DNA of 64,000 nt, taken from positions 62,001 through 126,000 of the forward strand of contig JAFEDS010000012.1 of NCBI GenBank assembly GCA_018241505.1. Direction: 5' to 3'. Each line of letters opens with the position of its first letter. The stretch's first letter is position 1. The notes under the pieces were generated by a model. It saw nothing but the letters and a program-made list of their open reading frames with translations. It searched no databases and was not told where the DNA came from. The translations under genes and the position numbers were made by a program. The stretch is from Pseudomonadota bacterium. Its GTDB lineage: Bacteria > Pseudomonadota > Gammaproteobacteria > Steroidobacterales > Steroidobacteraceae. Positions 16,799-24,925 of this stretch are shown piece after piece.

Positions 16799-17770
16799 TC
16801 AGGACGCCGCAGGTCCAGTCCCCCGTGCGCGCCGCCATGCCGCCGGCGGCTCGCCGAACTCACGCCGAAAAGCGCGGCTGAAGGCCGTATCCGTTTGATA
16901 ACCCACCGCCTCCGCAATCGAAGCCAGCGACGCATTGCTGCGAGCCAGGAGATTCGATGCCAGCAACATCCGCCACTGCGTCAGGTACTGAATCGGCGAG
17001 CTCCCCACGAGTTGCTGAAAGCGATCTGCCAGGACAGACCGCGACGTTCCCGCCACTCGCGCCAGCTCTTCTACAGTCCAATTGTGCGCGGGACGCTCAT
17101 GCAACGAAGTCAACGCGACACCCACCACGCGGTCACGTACACCCGCAAGCCACCCCGTGTCGCCCTCACGTTGCTCATTCATGTAGAGCCGCAGAACCTC
17201 AATGAACAACACCTCCGCCAACTTCGACAACACGCCTGCGCCGCCTGGGCGTGGTGAGCGTGCCTCGGCCAACGCGTACCGAACGGAAGCCTCCAGCCAT
17301 TTGCCGGCGTTGGATCCGCGAACATTCACCTTCACGAGCGACGGAAGACCCGCCAACAGGATTTTGGCCAGGCGCGCATCGCATGCCAGGTAGCCGCAGA
17401 CCAGGCGCGTCGTTGCGCCGCCACCGCCGTAAGACAGTTGCCGCGGTCGTCGGGCCAACACGGCATCCAGTCGTGCGCCCTTGGCAGGCGGCAGCCCGGG
17501 CTGGGAACCCATGTTATGTGTTTCCCCCGTGGGAAACACAACAACATCGCCCGCGACCAGCTTTATCGGCGCCTCGTTTTTCATCTCAATGAAACATTCC
17601 CCTTCTGTGATCAGATGGAAAATGATTACGCGCTCGGCGCCGGGCTCGAGGACTGGGGCTGCCGCCGCTGCGCTGGGCGACCTGTAGCACCAGGGCGCGG
17701 TGAACCGCGCATTGATGAAAATGGCGCCGACCAGTTGAACGACGCGCAGTGTTTCTGACAGCGCATCCAT
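16799..17770 (-). CDS. AraC-family regulator with N-terminal cupin
   Basis: A 323-residue regulator. The N-terminal 170 residues are a cupin sensor domain (ERVIIFHLITEGECFIE ... LVAGDVVVFPTGETHNMG), and the C-terminal 100 residues hold two helix-turn-helix units (WTVEELARVAGTSRSVLADRF and SIAEAVGYQTDTAFSRAFRREFG). This is the common layout of AraC proteins next to oxidoreductase or OsmC genes. The ATG at 17770 overlaps the TGA of the OsmC gene (TGATG), so the two are translated together and may regulate the same stress or xenobiotic response. Confidence 0.9.
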   Translation of the reverse strand: MDALSETLRVVQLVGAIFINARFTAPWCYRSPSAAAAAPVLEPGAERVIIFHLITEGECFIEMKNEAPIKLVAGDVVVFPTGETHNMGSQPGLPPAKGARLDAVLARRPRQLSYGGGGATTRLVCGYLACDARLAKILLAGLPSLVKVNVRGSNAGKWLEASVRYALAEARSPRPGGAGVLSKLAEVLFIEVLRLYMNEQREGDTGWLAGVRDRVVGVALTSLHERPAHNWTVEELARVAGTSRSVLADRFQQLVGSSPIQYLTQWRMLLASNLLARSNASLASIAEAVGYQTDTAFSRAFRREFGEPPAAWRRARGTGPAAS

Positions 17771-18294
17771 CAAACAATCTCGATCTGCAATCCAATGGGC
17801 GTGAGCTCCTGCACGGCGCAGGAAACAGGTGAGCAGCGGTTGCTTCGCTCGACCAACAGGCGCAGTCGCTCGGCGCGCGTTGCGTCCGCAGCGGCGATCT
17901 TCACATGCAATTGCACGTCACGGGGTCCTGCTGACACCCGAGCTCCAGCAGCATCCACCATGTCGAGTAAGCCCCGGACATCGGAAATGCTCGTTGCGAC
18001 GACTTCGACCTGCGACAGCTCGATCCCTTCCTCGGCGGCCGCCATGGCGATCCGTGTCGCGACGCAGGACGCAAGGCCGGCACGAAGTAGCCAGCCTGGC
18101 GTGACCGCGCTGTCTTCGCCGCCAACCGCTTGGGGAAGGTCAGTCGCAAACTGCGTCCCGTTCGCGTGAGTCGAGGTGACTTTGGTGCCCCCCGTCCAAC
18201 GGGCCGTTGCGGGCGCATCCGGATGAATCCCGGTTTGCGGGCTTCGGAGCACGACCTTTTCCACCCGTTTCAGGGCCGCCGCAATGTCTGTCAC
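17770..18294 (-). CDS. OsmC-family peroxiredoxin-like protein
   Basis: OsmC/Ohr-fold protein of 174 residues. The two conserved cysteines lie in LRAGLASCVATRIAMAAAEEG and in RSNRCSPVSCAV, the latter as a C-P-V-S-C pair. Such proteins reduce organic hydroperoxides with thiol cofactors. I use the GTG at 18294 because the frame upstream (open to 18504) runs through the opposite-strand methyltransferase. It is the first gene of a pair with the AraC regulator. Divergent from the methyltransferase at 18434. Confidence 0.85.
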   Translation of the reverse strand: MTDIAAALKRVEKVVLRSPQTGIHPDAPATARWTGGTKVTSTHANGTQFATDLPQAVGGEDSAVTPGWLLRAGLASCVATRIAMAAAEEGIELSQVEVVATSISDVRGLLDMVDAAGARVSAGPRDVQLHVKIAAADATRAERLRLLVERSNRCSPVSCAVQELTPIGLQIEIV

Positions 18295-18433
18295 GTGTCT
18301 CTTCCGCGTCTGTCCGACCCTCGACAATTGTACCGGAGGATCGGGCAACACTCCCGGACGCTCGGGCAGGACCTGGGACCACAAAACACCGAGAGTGCGC
18401 GCCCATCCCACCCACTCCTCCAGGAGATCTCCC

Positions 18434-19264
18434 GTGAATGCAGAATTGAATCCCGCGGCGCCCCAACCCGATCTGGCGGCCCTGAAGCAGAGGCAGATGA
18501 CCACCTGGTCCAGCGGCGACTACTCCGTCATTGGTACCACCTTGCAGATTGTTGGAGAAACATTGGCTGAAGCCTGTGACGTCAAGTGGGACGAGCGGGT
18601 CCTCGACATTGCCGCGGGCAATGGCAACGCCACTCTCGCCGCCGCCCGGCGTGGCGCTCAGGTGACCTCGACCGACTACGTCCCGAGCCTTCTCGAGCGC
18701 GGCGCCGAACGGGCCCAGGCCGAGCGCCTCAATGTGACATTCAAGGCCGCCGATGCGGAGGCGCTGCCGTTTGAGGACCAGAGCTTCGATGTCGTGGTGT
18801 CGACCTTCGGCGCCATGTTTTCTCCCGACCACAAGCGCGTAGCGGCGGAGATGGCCCGTGTTGCCCGCCCCTCGGCCCGGATCGGACTGTGCAACTGGAC
18901 GCCGGAAGGCTTCATTGGCGAGCTGTTCAAGACATTGGGGCGCCGTCTGCCCCCACCGGCCGGCCTGCAATCCCCCGCACTGTGGGGAGTTGAGTCGCAT
19001 GTGAAGGAGCTGTTCGCCGCGCGGTCGGCCTCGGTGGTCACCAACCGCCGCTTTTTCAACTTCCGCTACCGCTCCGCCGCCCATTTCATTCAGACGTTCC
19101 GCAACTGGTATGGGCCCCTGCACCAGGCATTCAAGACGCTGTCCCCCGCGGATGCCGCCGGCTTTGAAAGCGACCTGACCGATCTGTTGAATCGACACAA
19201 CCGCGCCGGCTCCGGCTCCCTGGTGGTGCCCAGCGAGTATCTGGAAGTCATTATCGTGCGGTGA
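18434..19264 (+). CDS. Class I SAM-dependent methyltransferase
   Basis: Methyltransferase of 276 residues. Motif I is VLDIAAGNGNATLAAA, motif II TSTDYVP, and the acidic-aromatic motif FDVVVSTFGAMF follows. The start is GTG at 18434, with AGGAGA seven bases upstream; the frame is open to 18284. Related proteins are annotated as UbiE-like or arsenite methyltransferase-like, but the cysteines needed for arsenic are absent. Its stop overlaps the open frame of the following peptidase gene, whose true start is 15 bases further on. Substrate unknown. Confidence 0.82.
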   Translation: MNAELNPAAPQPDLAALKQRQMTTWSSGDYSVIGTTLQIVGETLAEACDVKWDERVLDIAAGNGNATLAAARRGAQVTSTDYVPSLLERGAERAQAERLNVTFKAADAEALPFEDQSFDVVVSTFGAMFSPDHKRVAAEMARVARPSARIGLCNWTPEGFIGELFKTLGRRLPPPAGLQSPALWGVESHVKELFAARSASVVTNRRFFNFRYRSAAHFIQTFRNWYGPLHQAFKTLSPADAAGFESDLTDLLNRHNRAGSGSLVVPSEYLEVIIVR

Positions 19265-19278
19265 TATTGTCGGGGCGA

Positions 19279-20709
19279 ATGAAAAAACAACTCGCCCTGC
19301 TACTCTCACTGGCCTGGGCCGGCTGTCAGGCGGCCGGCCCGACGCCGCACCAACAGGACATCCTCGAGCAGTTCACCGAGCTGTTGAAGATTCCCAATAT
19401 TGCCAGCGATCGCGACGGGATCCGCCGCAACGCCGAAGCGATTACGGCGATGATGCGCCGCCTGGATCTCAACCCGCGGCTGCTGACACCGGCGTCGGCG
19501 CCCGATGCCCCGCCGGTCATCTACGGTGAGTGGAAAGTGCCCAAAGCGAAGCGGACCCTGGTGGTTTACGCTCACTATGATGGCCAACCTGTCAATCCCG
19601 CCGAATGGTCGACCGCTCCGTTCACTCCAACATTGCGGGACGGACGTATCTACGCACGGGGCGCGTCCGACGACAAAGCCGGCGTTGTAGTCATCCTGAA
19701 CGCAATTGACGCCCTGCGCACCCAGCACCGCCGGCCGACCGACAATCTCAAAGTGGTCTTTGATGGCGAAGAGGAGGCCGGCTCGCCCCACCTCGCGGCC
19801 ACGCTCAAAGAGAATCGGGCCCTGTTTGATGCCCAGCTCTGGGTCGTTTGCGACGGGCCCGTGCACCAGTCCGGCAGGAGCCAGGTGATCTACGGTGCGC
19901 GCGGCGACATGAATGTCAATCTGACGGTCTACGGTCCCAACCGGCCACTTCACAGCGGCCACTATGGCAACTGGGCACCCAACCCCGCGCTGCGCCTGGC
20001 GCGCCTGCTGACGTCAATGAAGGATGAAAAAGGCAAGGTCGCTGTGCAGGGCTGGTACGACGATGTGGTGCCATTGGGCGCGGCCGAGCGCCAGGCGATC
20101 GCGGCGGCATCCGACTACGACACAACCCTGAAGCAACAGTTGGGGCTCGCCGCACCTGAAACGGAATGGGCTTTGAACGAAGCCATTACCCAGCCTTCGC
20201 TCAACATCAACGGCATGCGCAGTGGCAATGTGGGTGAGCAGGCGACCAACATGATTGCGCCAACGGCCAGCGCCGTTCTGGATCTGAGGCTGGTGGTCGG
20301 TAACGATCCCCAGCGCCAGTTCGGCAAGTTGCTGGCCCACGTTCGCGGGCAGGGTTACTACGTCATCGATCGCGAGCCCACTGCCGATGAGCGCCTCGCA
20401 CATCCGTTGATCGCAACGATGTACGCCAGACCCGGCAGCTACGCCGCTGCGCGTACTCCCATGGACGACCCGTTTGCCCGCTCCATTGCCGCCGCGGTGC
20501 GTTCCATTTCAACTCAGCCGATTGTCGAGCTGCCGACCTCGGGCGGCAGCCTGCCGCTGTCCGTGATCGGCGAGGCGCTCGGTACGCGCTCGATTGTCGT
20601 CGGCATTGCCAACTACGACAACAACCAACATTCGGCCAACGAGAACATCGAGCTCGACAATCTCTGGGCGGGCATCGATACCTACACGGCCATACTCGCT
20701 CACCATTAA
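19279..20709 (+). CDS. Exported M20-family metallopeptidase
   Basis: Zinc peptidase of 476 residues, starting at ATG 19279 with a hydrophobic leader that ends AGCQAAG, which may be a lipoprotein site although position -3 is Trp. Metal residues of M20 are visible: His99 in YAHYDGQPV, Asp in GASDDKAG (131-132), and the Glu pair in GEEEAGSPH (164-166). The dimerisation lid domain sits in the middle. Likely cleaves small peptides or N-acyl amino acids in the periplasm. A second M20 gene lies at 23352, with two envelope genes between. Confidence 0.88.
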   Translation: MKKQLALLLSLAWAGCQAAGPTPHQQDILEQFTELLKIPNIASDRDGIRRNAEAITAMMRRLDLNPRLLTPASAPDAPPVIYGEWKVPKAKRTLVVYAHYDGQPVNPAEWSTAPFTPTLRDGRIYARGASDDKAGVVVILNAIDALRTQHRRPTDNLKVVFDGEEEAGSPHLAATLKENRALFDAQLWVVCDGPVHQSGRSQVIYGARGDMNVNLTVYGPNRPLHSGHYGNWAPNPALRLARLLTSMKDEKGKVAVQGWYDDVVPLGAAERQAIAAASDYDTTLKQQLGLAAPETEWALNEAITQPSLNINGMRSGNVGEQATNMIAPTASAVLDLRLVVGNDPQRQFGKLLAHVRGQGYYVIDREPTADERLAHPLIATMYARPGSYAAARTPMDDPFARSIAAAVRSISTQPIVELPTSGGSLPLSVIGEALGTRSIVVGIANYDNNQHSANENIELDNLWAGIDTYTAILAHH

Positions 20710-20724
20710 TCCTGGCCCCCACCA

Positions 20725-21771
20725 CTAGAACCGCAAACCTACGTTGATGGGCACGAGTTGAGTGCGGGCATTGCGCGGATTGATCTGCCGATAGCGCGCC
20801 TCGAGGAAGACCGAGCCGCCATCCGCGAAGGCCATCTCCCAGCCGAGCCCGGCGTTCCAGGAGCTGCGCCAGGGGCTCGTTTCGTGATCGGTGGCCCGGA
20901 ACGCGAACGTGCCCGTGTCGCAAGTGTAGAATCCGCAGAACGTCCCTGTTTCATAGACAATTTCGCGTAGCGTGGTCCGCTCGCGGTACCACCCCGCACC
21001 GCCCACGAGATACAGTTTCGAGCGCGGTGATGCATGAGCCAGGTCCAACTGCAGATCGACGTCGGCGCCGTAAATATCCTGCCAGGCATGGTAGACGTTG
21101 GGTGCGAATTGATTGAGGAATGCGTCCCGTCCCCGGAACGAGCTGTAGCTGCCGTCAACGCGCAGGCCGACCGGGAGCGATGCGGTCGGAAACCAGGTGA
21201 AGCCGAATCCAACATTGGTGCCGTCATCGAGCAGGTTGTCCGAATGCCCGACCGCGCCGGTATAACCCCCTTGAACCTGGCCTTGAATGGGCCGGGTGGT
21301 CAGCTCCGGTTCTGAGCGGACCCAGTGGCTGCGGGCGGGGACTGCTGCCGCGGCCGCAGGGGGCACTGCGGGGGAGGGGGGCTGACCATATTGAACCGTA
21401 TAACCGCGCCCTTCGAGACACGCGGTGAACGCGCGGCGGTATTGATCGCGGCGCGAGTTGGTTTCTTCCGTCGTCACGCCCTCCGGGGGCCGTTGCGTGG
21501 GATCGAAGCCACTCTGATCCTTCGCCCACTTGTGGCACTCATAGCGGTCCGCCCACTGTTGCTTCTCCGGCTGGCCGTTCTTGGCAGTGATTGTGAGACT
21601 GTCCGTGCGTGCGGAGGAACGTTGTGCAGGCGCGGTGCCTCGTTGAGGCGGCGATGTTTGTCCTGGCGGCGGTGTCGACATGTATTGAGCAAGTGCCGGC
21701 ACGGTGGTGAACGCAGGCACTGACATGGCCAACAAAAGCAGACTGCCGCGGCCCAAAGACTTCCTGATCAT
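20725..21771 (-). CDS. Outer-membrane beta-barrel protein with N-terminal Cys-motif domain
   Basis: Protein of 348 residues with a signal peptide (cleaved about residue 28, ALAQ). Residues 66-125 form a short domain: DRYECHKWAKDQSGFDP followed by a helix ending ACLEGRGYTV. After a Pro/Ala linker, residues 165-348 look like an eight-stranded barrel with alternating strands (VGFGFTWFP, GLRVDGSYSSF, KLYLVGGAGWY) and the terminal Phe of outer-membrane proteins. The Cys-motif domain recurs in the next gene at 21804. Function unknown; an autoassembling surface or carrier protein is possible. Confidence 0.7.
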   Translation of the reverse strand: MIRKSLGRGSLLLLAMSVPAFTTVPALAQYMSTPPPGQTSPPQRGTAPAQRSSARTDSLTITAKNGQPEKQQWADRYECHKWAKDQSGFDPTQRPPEGVTTEETNSRRDQYRRAFTACLEGRGYTVQYGQPPSPAVPPAAAAAVPARSHWVRSEPELTTRPIQGQVQGGYTGAVGHSDNLLDDGTNVGFGFTWFPTASLPVGLRVDGSYSSFRGRDAFLNQFAPNVYHAWQDIYGADVDLQLDLAHASPRSKLYLVGGAGWYRERTTLREIVYETGTFCGFYTCDTGTFAFRATDHETSPWRSSWNAGLGWEMAFADGGSVFLEARYRQINPRNARTQLVPINVGLRF

Positions 21772-21803
21772 CGGGTACTCCTCATCGAATCAATGATGCG
21801 TCC

Positions 21804-22997
21804 TCAGCGGTTTGTATACCCGCGCCCCTCGAAGCAGGCGCTCTGAGCACGCTCAAAATCGGACTGCGCTTCGCTCCCGGGCGGCGGCGGATTTGCGCCC
21901 GAGCGCATGGGATCGAAGCCACTCTGGCTCACAGCGAACCGATAACAGTCATAGCGGTCGCGGGCCTGTTGATCGGCTGATTGCCCATTCCTCGGATACA
22001 GAAACACCTTCGGCACCTTCGGCGTTCCCGCCGGCCCGACCGGCGCTGCCCCCACCGCCGCCGCCACCGCACCCACCGCCGCCGGCGAACCGCCAGCCGG
22101 CGACCCTGAACCTACCGCCGCCGCAGACGATCCGCCGTCCACCGACCCCGGACTCATCGCGGCCGCCGGCGCGACCGGTGCTGAAGCACCCACCCCAGCC
22201 CCCAGTGACGGAGGCGGTACCGAAGCAGCGGCCGCGCCAACTCCAGGCATCGCACCCCCCAAGAGGGCCGCTTCACGCGCAGGACCCGTCTCACGCACAG
22301 GACCCGCTTCACGCGGAACGCTCGCCTCGCGTTGAACGATAGCCTCTCGCGGTGCCCCAACCTCACGAGGAACGCCGGCCTCGCGTACAAAGTTGCCTTC
22401 TCGCGCTGCAACCGGCACAGCCGCCGCGCCAACCAAACCAACTCCGCCGCCCGCCGCAATGGCTCCCGTCCCGCCGCTCGGCGCCCCCGCAGCCGGCATC
22501 TGACCTCCCACCAGCGCTTCAGGTGCCGCCGGCGGGGCCCCTGCCTCCATGGCCGGATCGTTCACAACCTCATAACCGCCCAGGTCCGGCCGCGGGCGGT
22601 AGTAGGTATCGTTGCAATAGAGAAAAGATTCCGGCCCGTGCGCCACCACTGTCGAATACAGCGGTAGTGTTGGTGCGATCAGGCCGAGCGGTGGTGAAAC
22701 AACCATGTACGCCGGCCCGCGCGGCTCGAGCCAAATGCCATCGTGGTAGCGATACGAGACGCCAGCGTAGCTGGTACCGATGGTCCCCACCGGTAGATCG
22801 CGCACAATTGCGCCGCGATCCGGATAATAGTGATCGTGGCCGTGTCGCGTATCGCGATGTTTGTGATACGGCTCGGTCTGTTCCTCCGCGGCCGCGCTGG
22901 CTGCCGCGCGGCGTTGCGCGGCGGTTTGTGCCGTTGAGGTGAGGGGACTGAGGCAGGTAACGACGGCAATGACAGGCAACAGACCTGAAACACGCAT
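21804..22997 (-). CDS. Periplasmic DUF6515-like protein with repeat region and Cys-motif domain
   Basis: Protein of 397 residues, start ATG 22997 behind GGGAGAG. A signal peptide (ends TSTAQ) and a His/Asp-rich stretch (HKHRDTRHGHDHYY) precede a segment resembling DUF6515: VRDLPVGTIGTSYAGVSYRYHDGIW ... GPAYMVVSPPLGLIAPTLP. Then come a Cys/Tyr segment (FLYCNDTYYRPR), an Ala/Pro/Gly-rich region with seven hexapeptide repeats, and a C-terminal domain (DRYDCYRFAVSQSGFDP ... ACFEGRGYT) shared with the neighbour at 20725. The His-rich part could bind metal. Role in the envelope unknown. Confidence 0.7.
   Translation of the reverse strand: MRVSGLLPVIAVVTCLSPLTSTAQTAAQRRAAASAAAEEQTEPYHKHRDTRHGHDHYYPDRGAIVRDLPVGTIGTSYAGVSYRYHDGIWLEPRGPAYMVVSPPLGLIAPTLPLYSTVVAHGPESFLYCNDTYYRPRPDLGGYEVVNDPAMEAGAPPAAPEALVGGQMPAAGAPSGGTGAIAAGGGVGLVGAAAVPVAAREGNFVREAGVPREVGAPREAIVQREASVPREAGPVRETGPAREAALLGGAMPGVGAAAASVPPPSLGAGVGASAPVAPAAAMSPGSVDGGSSAAAVGSGSPAGGSPAAVGAVAAAVGAAPVGPAGTPKVPKVFLYPRNGQSADQQARDRYDCYRFAVSQSGFDPMRSGANPPPPGSEAQSDFERAQSACFEGRGYTNR
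22266..22391 (-). repeat. Seven 18-base coding repeats (hexapeptide x-x-R-E-x-x)
   Basis: Within the DUF6515-like gene, seven consecutive six-residue units share R-E at positions 3-4 (for example FVREAG, VPREVG, APREAI, VPREAG). DNA copies differ at many bases, so the array is old or under protein-level selection. Confidence 0.75.
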
Positions 22998-23351
22998 CGC
23001 AGCTCTCCCGGGTCGAAGACGAGTGGATAACGTGAAAGACCCCACGATAGTTGACGCGGTTCCAGCAATTAAAGTTCCTGGGAACAAACACATTCCACAA
23101 ACCAACAATACAGACATTCGCGCGCCGTACGATGTTGCTTCTTGGTCTCGTAGCAACAGTGACCCTGCCACTGATGCATCTGCAACAGGCGCGCGGAGTC
23201 GAAAGGCAGCGCAAACCTGGCCAGGGCTACGGCAAGAGCGGTTCCGGCTGACAGCCTGGCCATGGTCGCGAACGTATACGATCCCTGGCACAATCCGCCG
23301 CGCGTTCCCGTTTTCCAACTGCGCTGTCTCGTTACAGGAGCCTTTGACTCA
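22998..23351. other. 354-base divergent intergenic region
   Basis: This holds the upstream regions of the DUF6515-like gene (minus) and the M20 peptidase (plus). It is AT-richer than its surroundings around 23040-23160. No clear promoter pair, palindrome or RNA fold was found. A minus-strand ORF of 64 codons (23069-23263) with six Cys in its second half lacks a ribosome binding site. Confidence 0.5.
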
Positions 23352-24764
23352 ATGAAAAACCAGCTCGTGCTCGGGTTACTCGCGGTGGCTTCCGCGCTTG
23401 CTATGGCGGACGAAGCGCCGTTGCGCCCGGATCAGAATGCCTACCTCGAGTTATATAAAGAATTTGTCGAAACCAATACCACGGTCACCACGGGCAGTTG
23501 CACCGCACTGGCGGAAAAAATTGCCGGGCACCTGAAATCCGCCGGTTTCAAGGAAGAGGACATCACCCTGTTTTCAGTTCCCGAGCATCCGAAGGAGGGC
23601 GGCATCGTTGCCATTCTGCAGGGCAGCTCGAAGTCCGCGAAACCGATGTTGCTACTGGGGCATCTCGATGTAGTCGAGGCGAAACGCGAGGACTGGGTCC
23701 GCGATCCCTTCAAGTTCATTGAAGAGAACGGCTATTACTATGGCCGCGGCACGGCCGACATGAAGGCGCTCGATGCCACCTGGGTGGATGCGCTCATGCG
23801 CTTCAAGCAGAGCAACTATCACCCCAAGCGCACCATCAAAATGGCGCTCACCTGCGGGGAGGAAACGACGTATGCCTTCAACGGGGCCCAGTGGCTTTCC
23901 AAGAACAAGCCCGATCTGATCTCGGCTGCCTTCGCGCTGAACGAAGGAGGAGGCGGACGAACGGACGGACATGGAAAGGTGGTCGTGCAGTCCATTCAGG
24001 TGGGCGAGAAGGCTGCACAGAATTACCAGCTCGAGACCACGAACCCCGGTGGCCACAGCTCCATCCCGATTCGCGACAACGCGATCTATCAGCTTGCGGA
24101 CGCGCTGGCGAAGGTTCGGGACCATGAATTCCCGGTCAAGATGACTGACACCACCCGGGCGTTCTTCGCCAAGGCCGGTGCGTCCCGCCGCGATGAGTTG
24201 GGAAATGCAATGGTCGCGCTCTCGAAGAATCCCGGCGACGCTGCGGCCGAAGCCATCGTTTCGAAGGATCGAAGCTATCACAGCATGTTACGCACCACCT
24301 GCGTTGCCACACTGTTGGATGGCGGCCATGCTAACAACGCACTGCCGCAGCGTGCCAGCGCCAACGTGAACTGCCGGATATTCCCCGGCGAAACCGTGGA
24401 TGCAGTCCAGGCAACGCTCGTGAAGGTCATTGGCGACCCCGGCGTCAAGGTAACGCCCGTAGCGCCGATCCGGCCGGTGGCCATCCCACCGCCGTTGGAT
24501 CCGAAGATCATCGGCCCGGCCGAGAAGCTCGTGGCGAAATACTTCCCGGGTGTGCCCTTCGTGCCCACCATGTCCACCGGTGCGACCGACGGCATCTTCC
24601 TGGAAGCCATCGGAATCCCGGTCTATGGCGTGCCCGGCGGTTGGGGCGATCCGGACGGCAATGGAGCGCACGGCCTCAATGAGCGCCGTGCCGTGAAGTC
24701 AGTGTTTGTGGGGCGCGACTTCCTCAACGAGCTGATCAAAGTGTACGCCGACTCAACGAAGTAA
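23352..24764 (+). CDS. Periplasmic M20-family metallopeptidase
   Basis: Exported zinc peptidase of 470 residues. The leader MKNQLVLGLLAVASALAMA is a signal peptide, with the start at ATG 23352 and AGGAG 11 bases upstream. Metal motifs are LLGHLDVVEAKRED (His, Asp), GRGTADMK (Asp), and TCGEETTYAFN (Glu-Glu). Its closest relatives are M20/M25/M40 proteins annotated as carboxypeptidase or succinyl-diaminopimelate desuccinylase-like, but a signal peptide argues for peptide or amide turnover in the periplasm. A strong hairpin follows the stop. Confidence 0.9.
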   Translation: MKNQLVLGLLAVASALAMADEAPLRPDQNAYLELYKEFVETNTTVTTGSCTALAEKIAGHLKSAGFKEEDITLFSVPEHPKEGGIVAILQGSSKSAKPMLLLGHLDVVEAKREDWVRDPFKFIEENGYYYGRGTADMKALDATWVDALMRFKQSNYHPKRTIKMALTCGEETTYAFNGAQWLSKNKPDLISAAFALNEGGGGRTDGHGKVVVQSIQVGEKAAQNYQLETTNPGGHSSIPIRDNAIYQLADALAKVRDHEFPVKMTDTTRAFFAKAGASRRDELGNAMVALSKNPGDAAAEAIVSKDRSYHSMLRTTCVATLLDGGHANNALPQRASANVNCRIFPGETVDAVQATLVKVIGDPGVKVTPVAPIRPVAIPPPLDPKIIGPAEKLVAKYFPGVPFVPTMSTGATDGIFLEAIGIPVYGVPGGWGDPDGNGAHGLNERRAVKSVFVGRDFLNELIKVYADSTK

Positions 24765-24773
24765 GGTGTTACG

Positions 24774-24804
24774 CGGGCCCGACACCGTGCGCGGTGCGGG
24801 CCCG
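24774..24804. terminator. GC-rich hairpin after the M20 gene
   Basis: Arms CGGGCCCGACACCG and CGGTGCGGGCCCG pair with one bulged base around a TGCG loop, nine bases after the stop codon. There is no T-run. It abuts the tandem repeat. Confidence 0.45.
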
Positions 24805-24925
24805 TGACTCAGCGGTCCGGGGGTGGCACAACGGGCCGGGCGGGCGTGGCACAACGGGCGGGGTGTGGCTCAGCGGGCCGAGCGTGGCTCAGCGGCCCGC
24901 GGGGCTTGGCTCAGTGGCCCGCGCT
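24804..24925. repeat. GC-rich tandem repeat, about six copies of a 19-base unit
   Basis: Units begin near 24804, 24823, 24846, 24865, 24884 and 24905. Each follows the pattern GTGGC-T/A-CA-G/A-CGGG/C-CCG with a variable GC tail, giving spacing of 19-23 bases. The last unit runs into the 3' end of the minus-strand gene at 24911. Not a CRISPR array: there are no unique spacers. Confidence 0.75.

Noticed and set aside
23069-23263. Minus-strand ORF of 64 codons with six Cys in its second half
   Set aside because: Signal-like start but no ribosome binding site; the Cys run lies in the AT-richer intergenic part and could be chance.
24804-24925. CRISPR array
   Set aside because: Repeats touch each other with no spacers and no cas gene is present.
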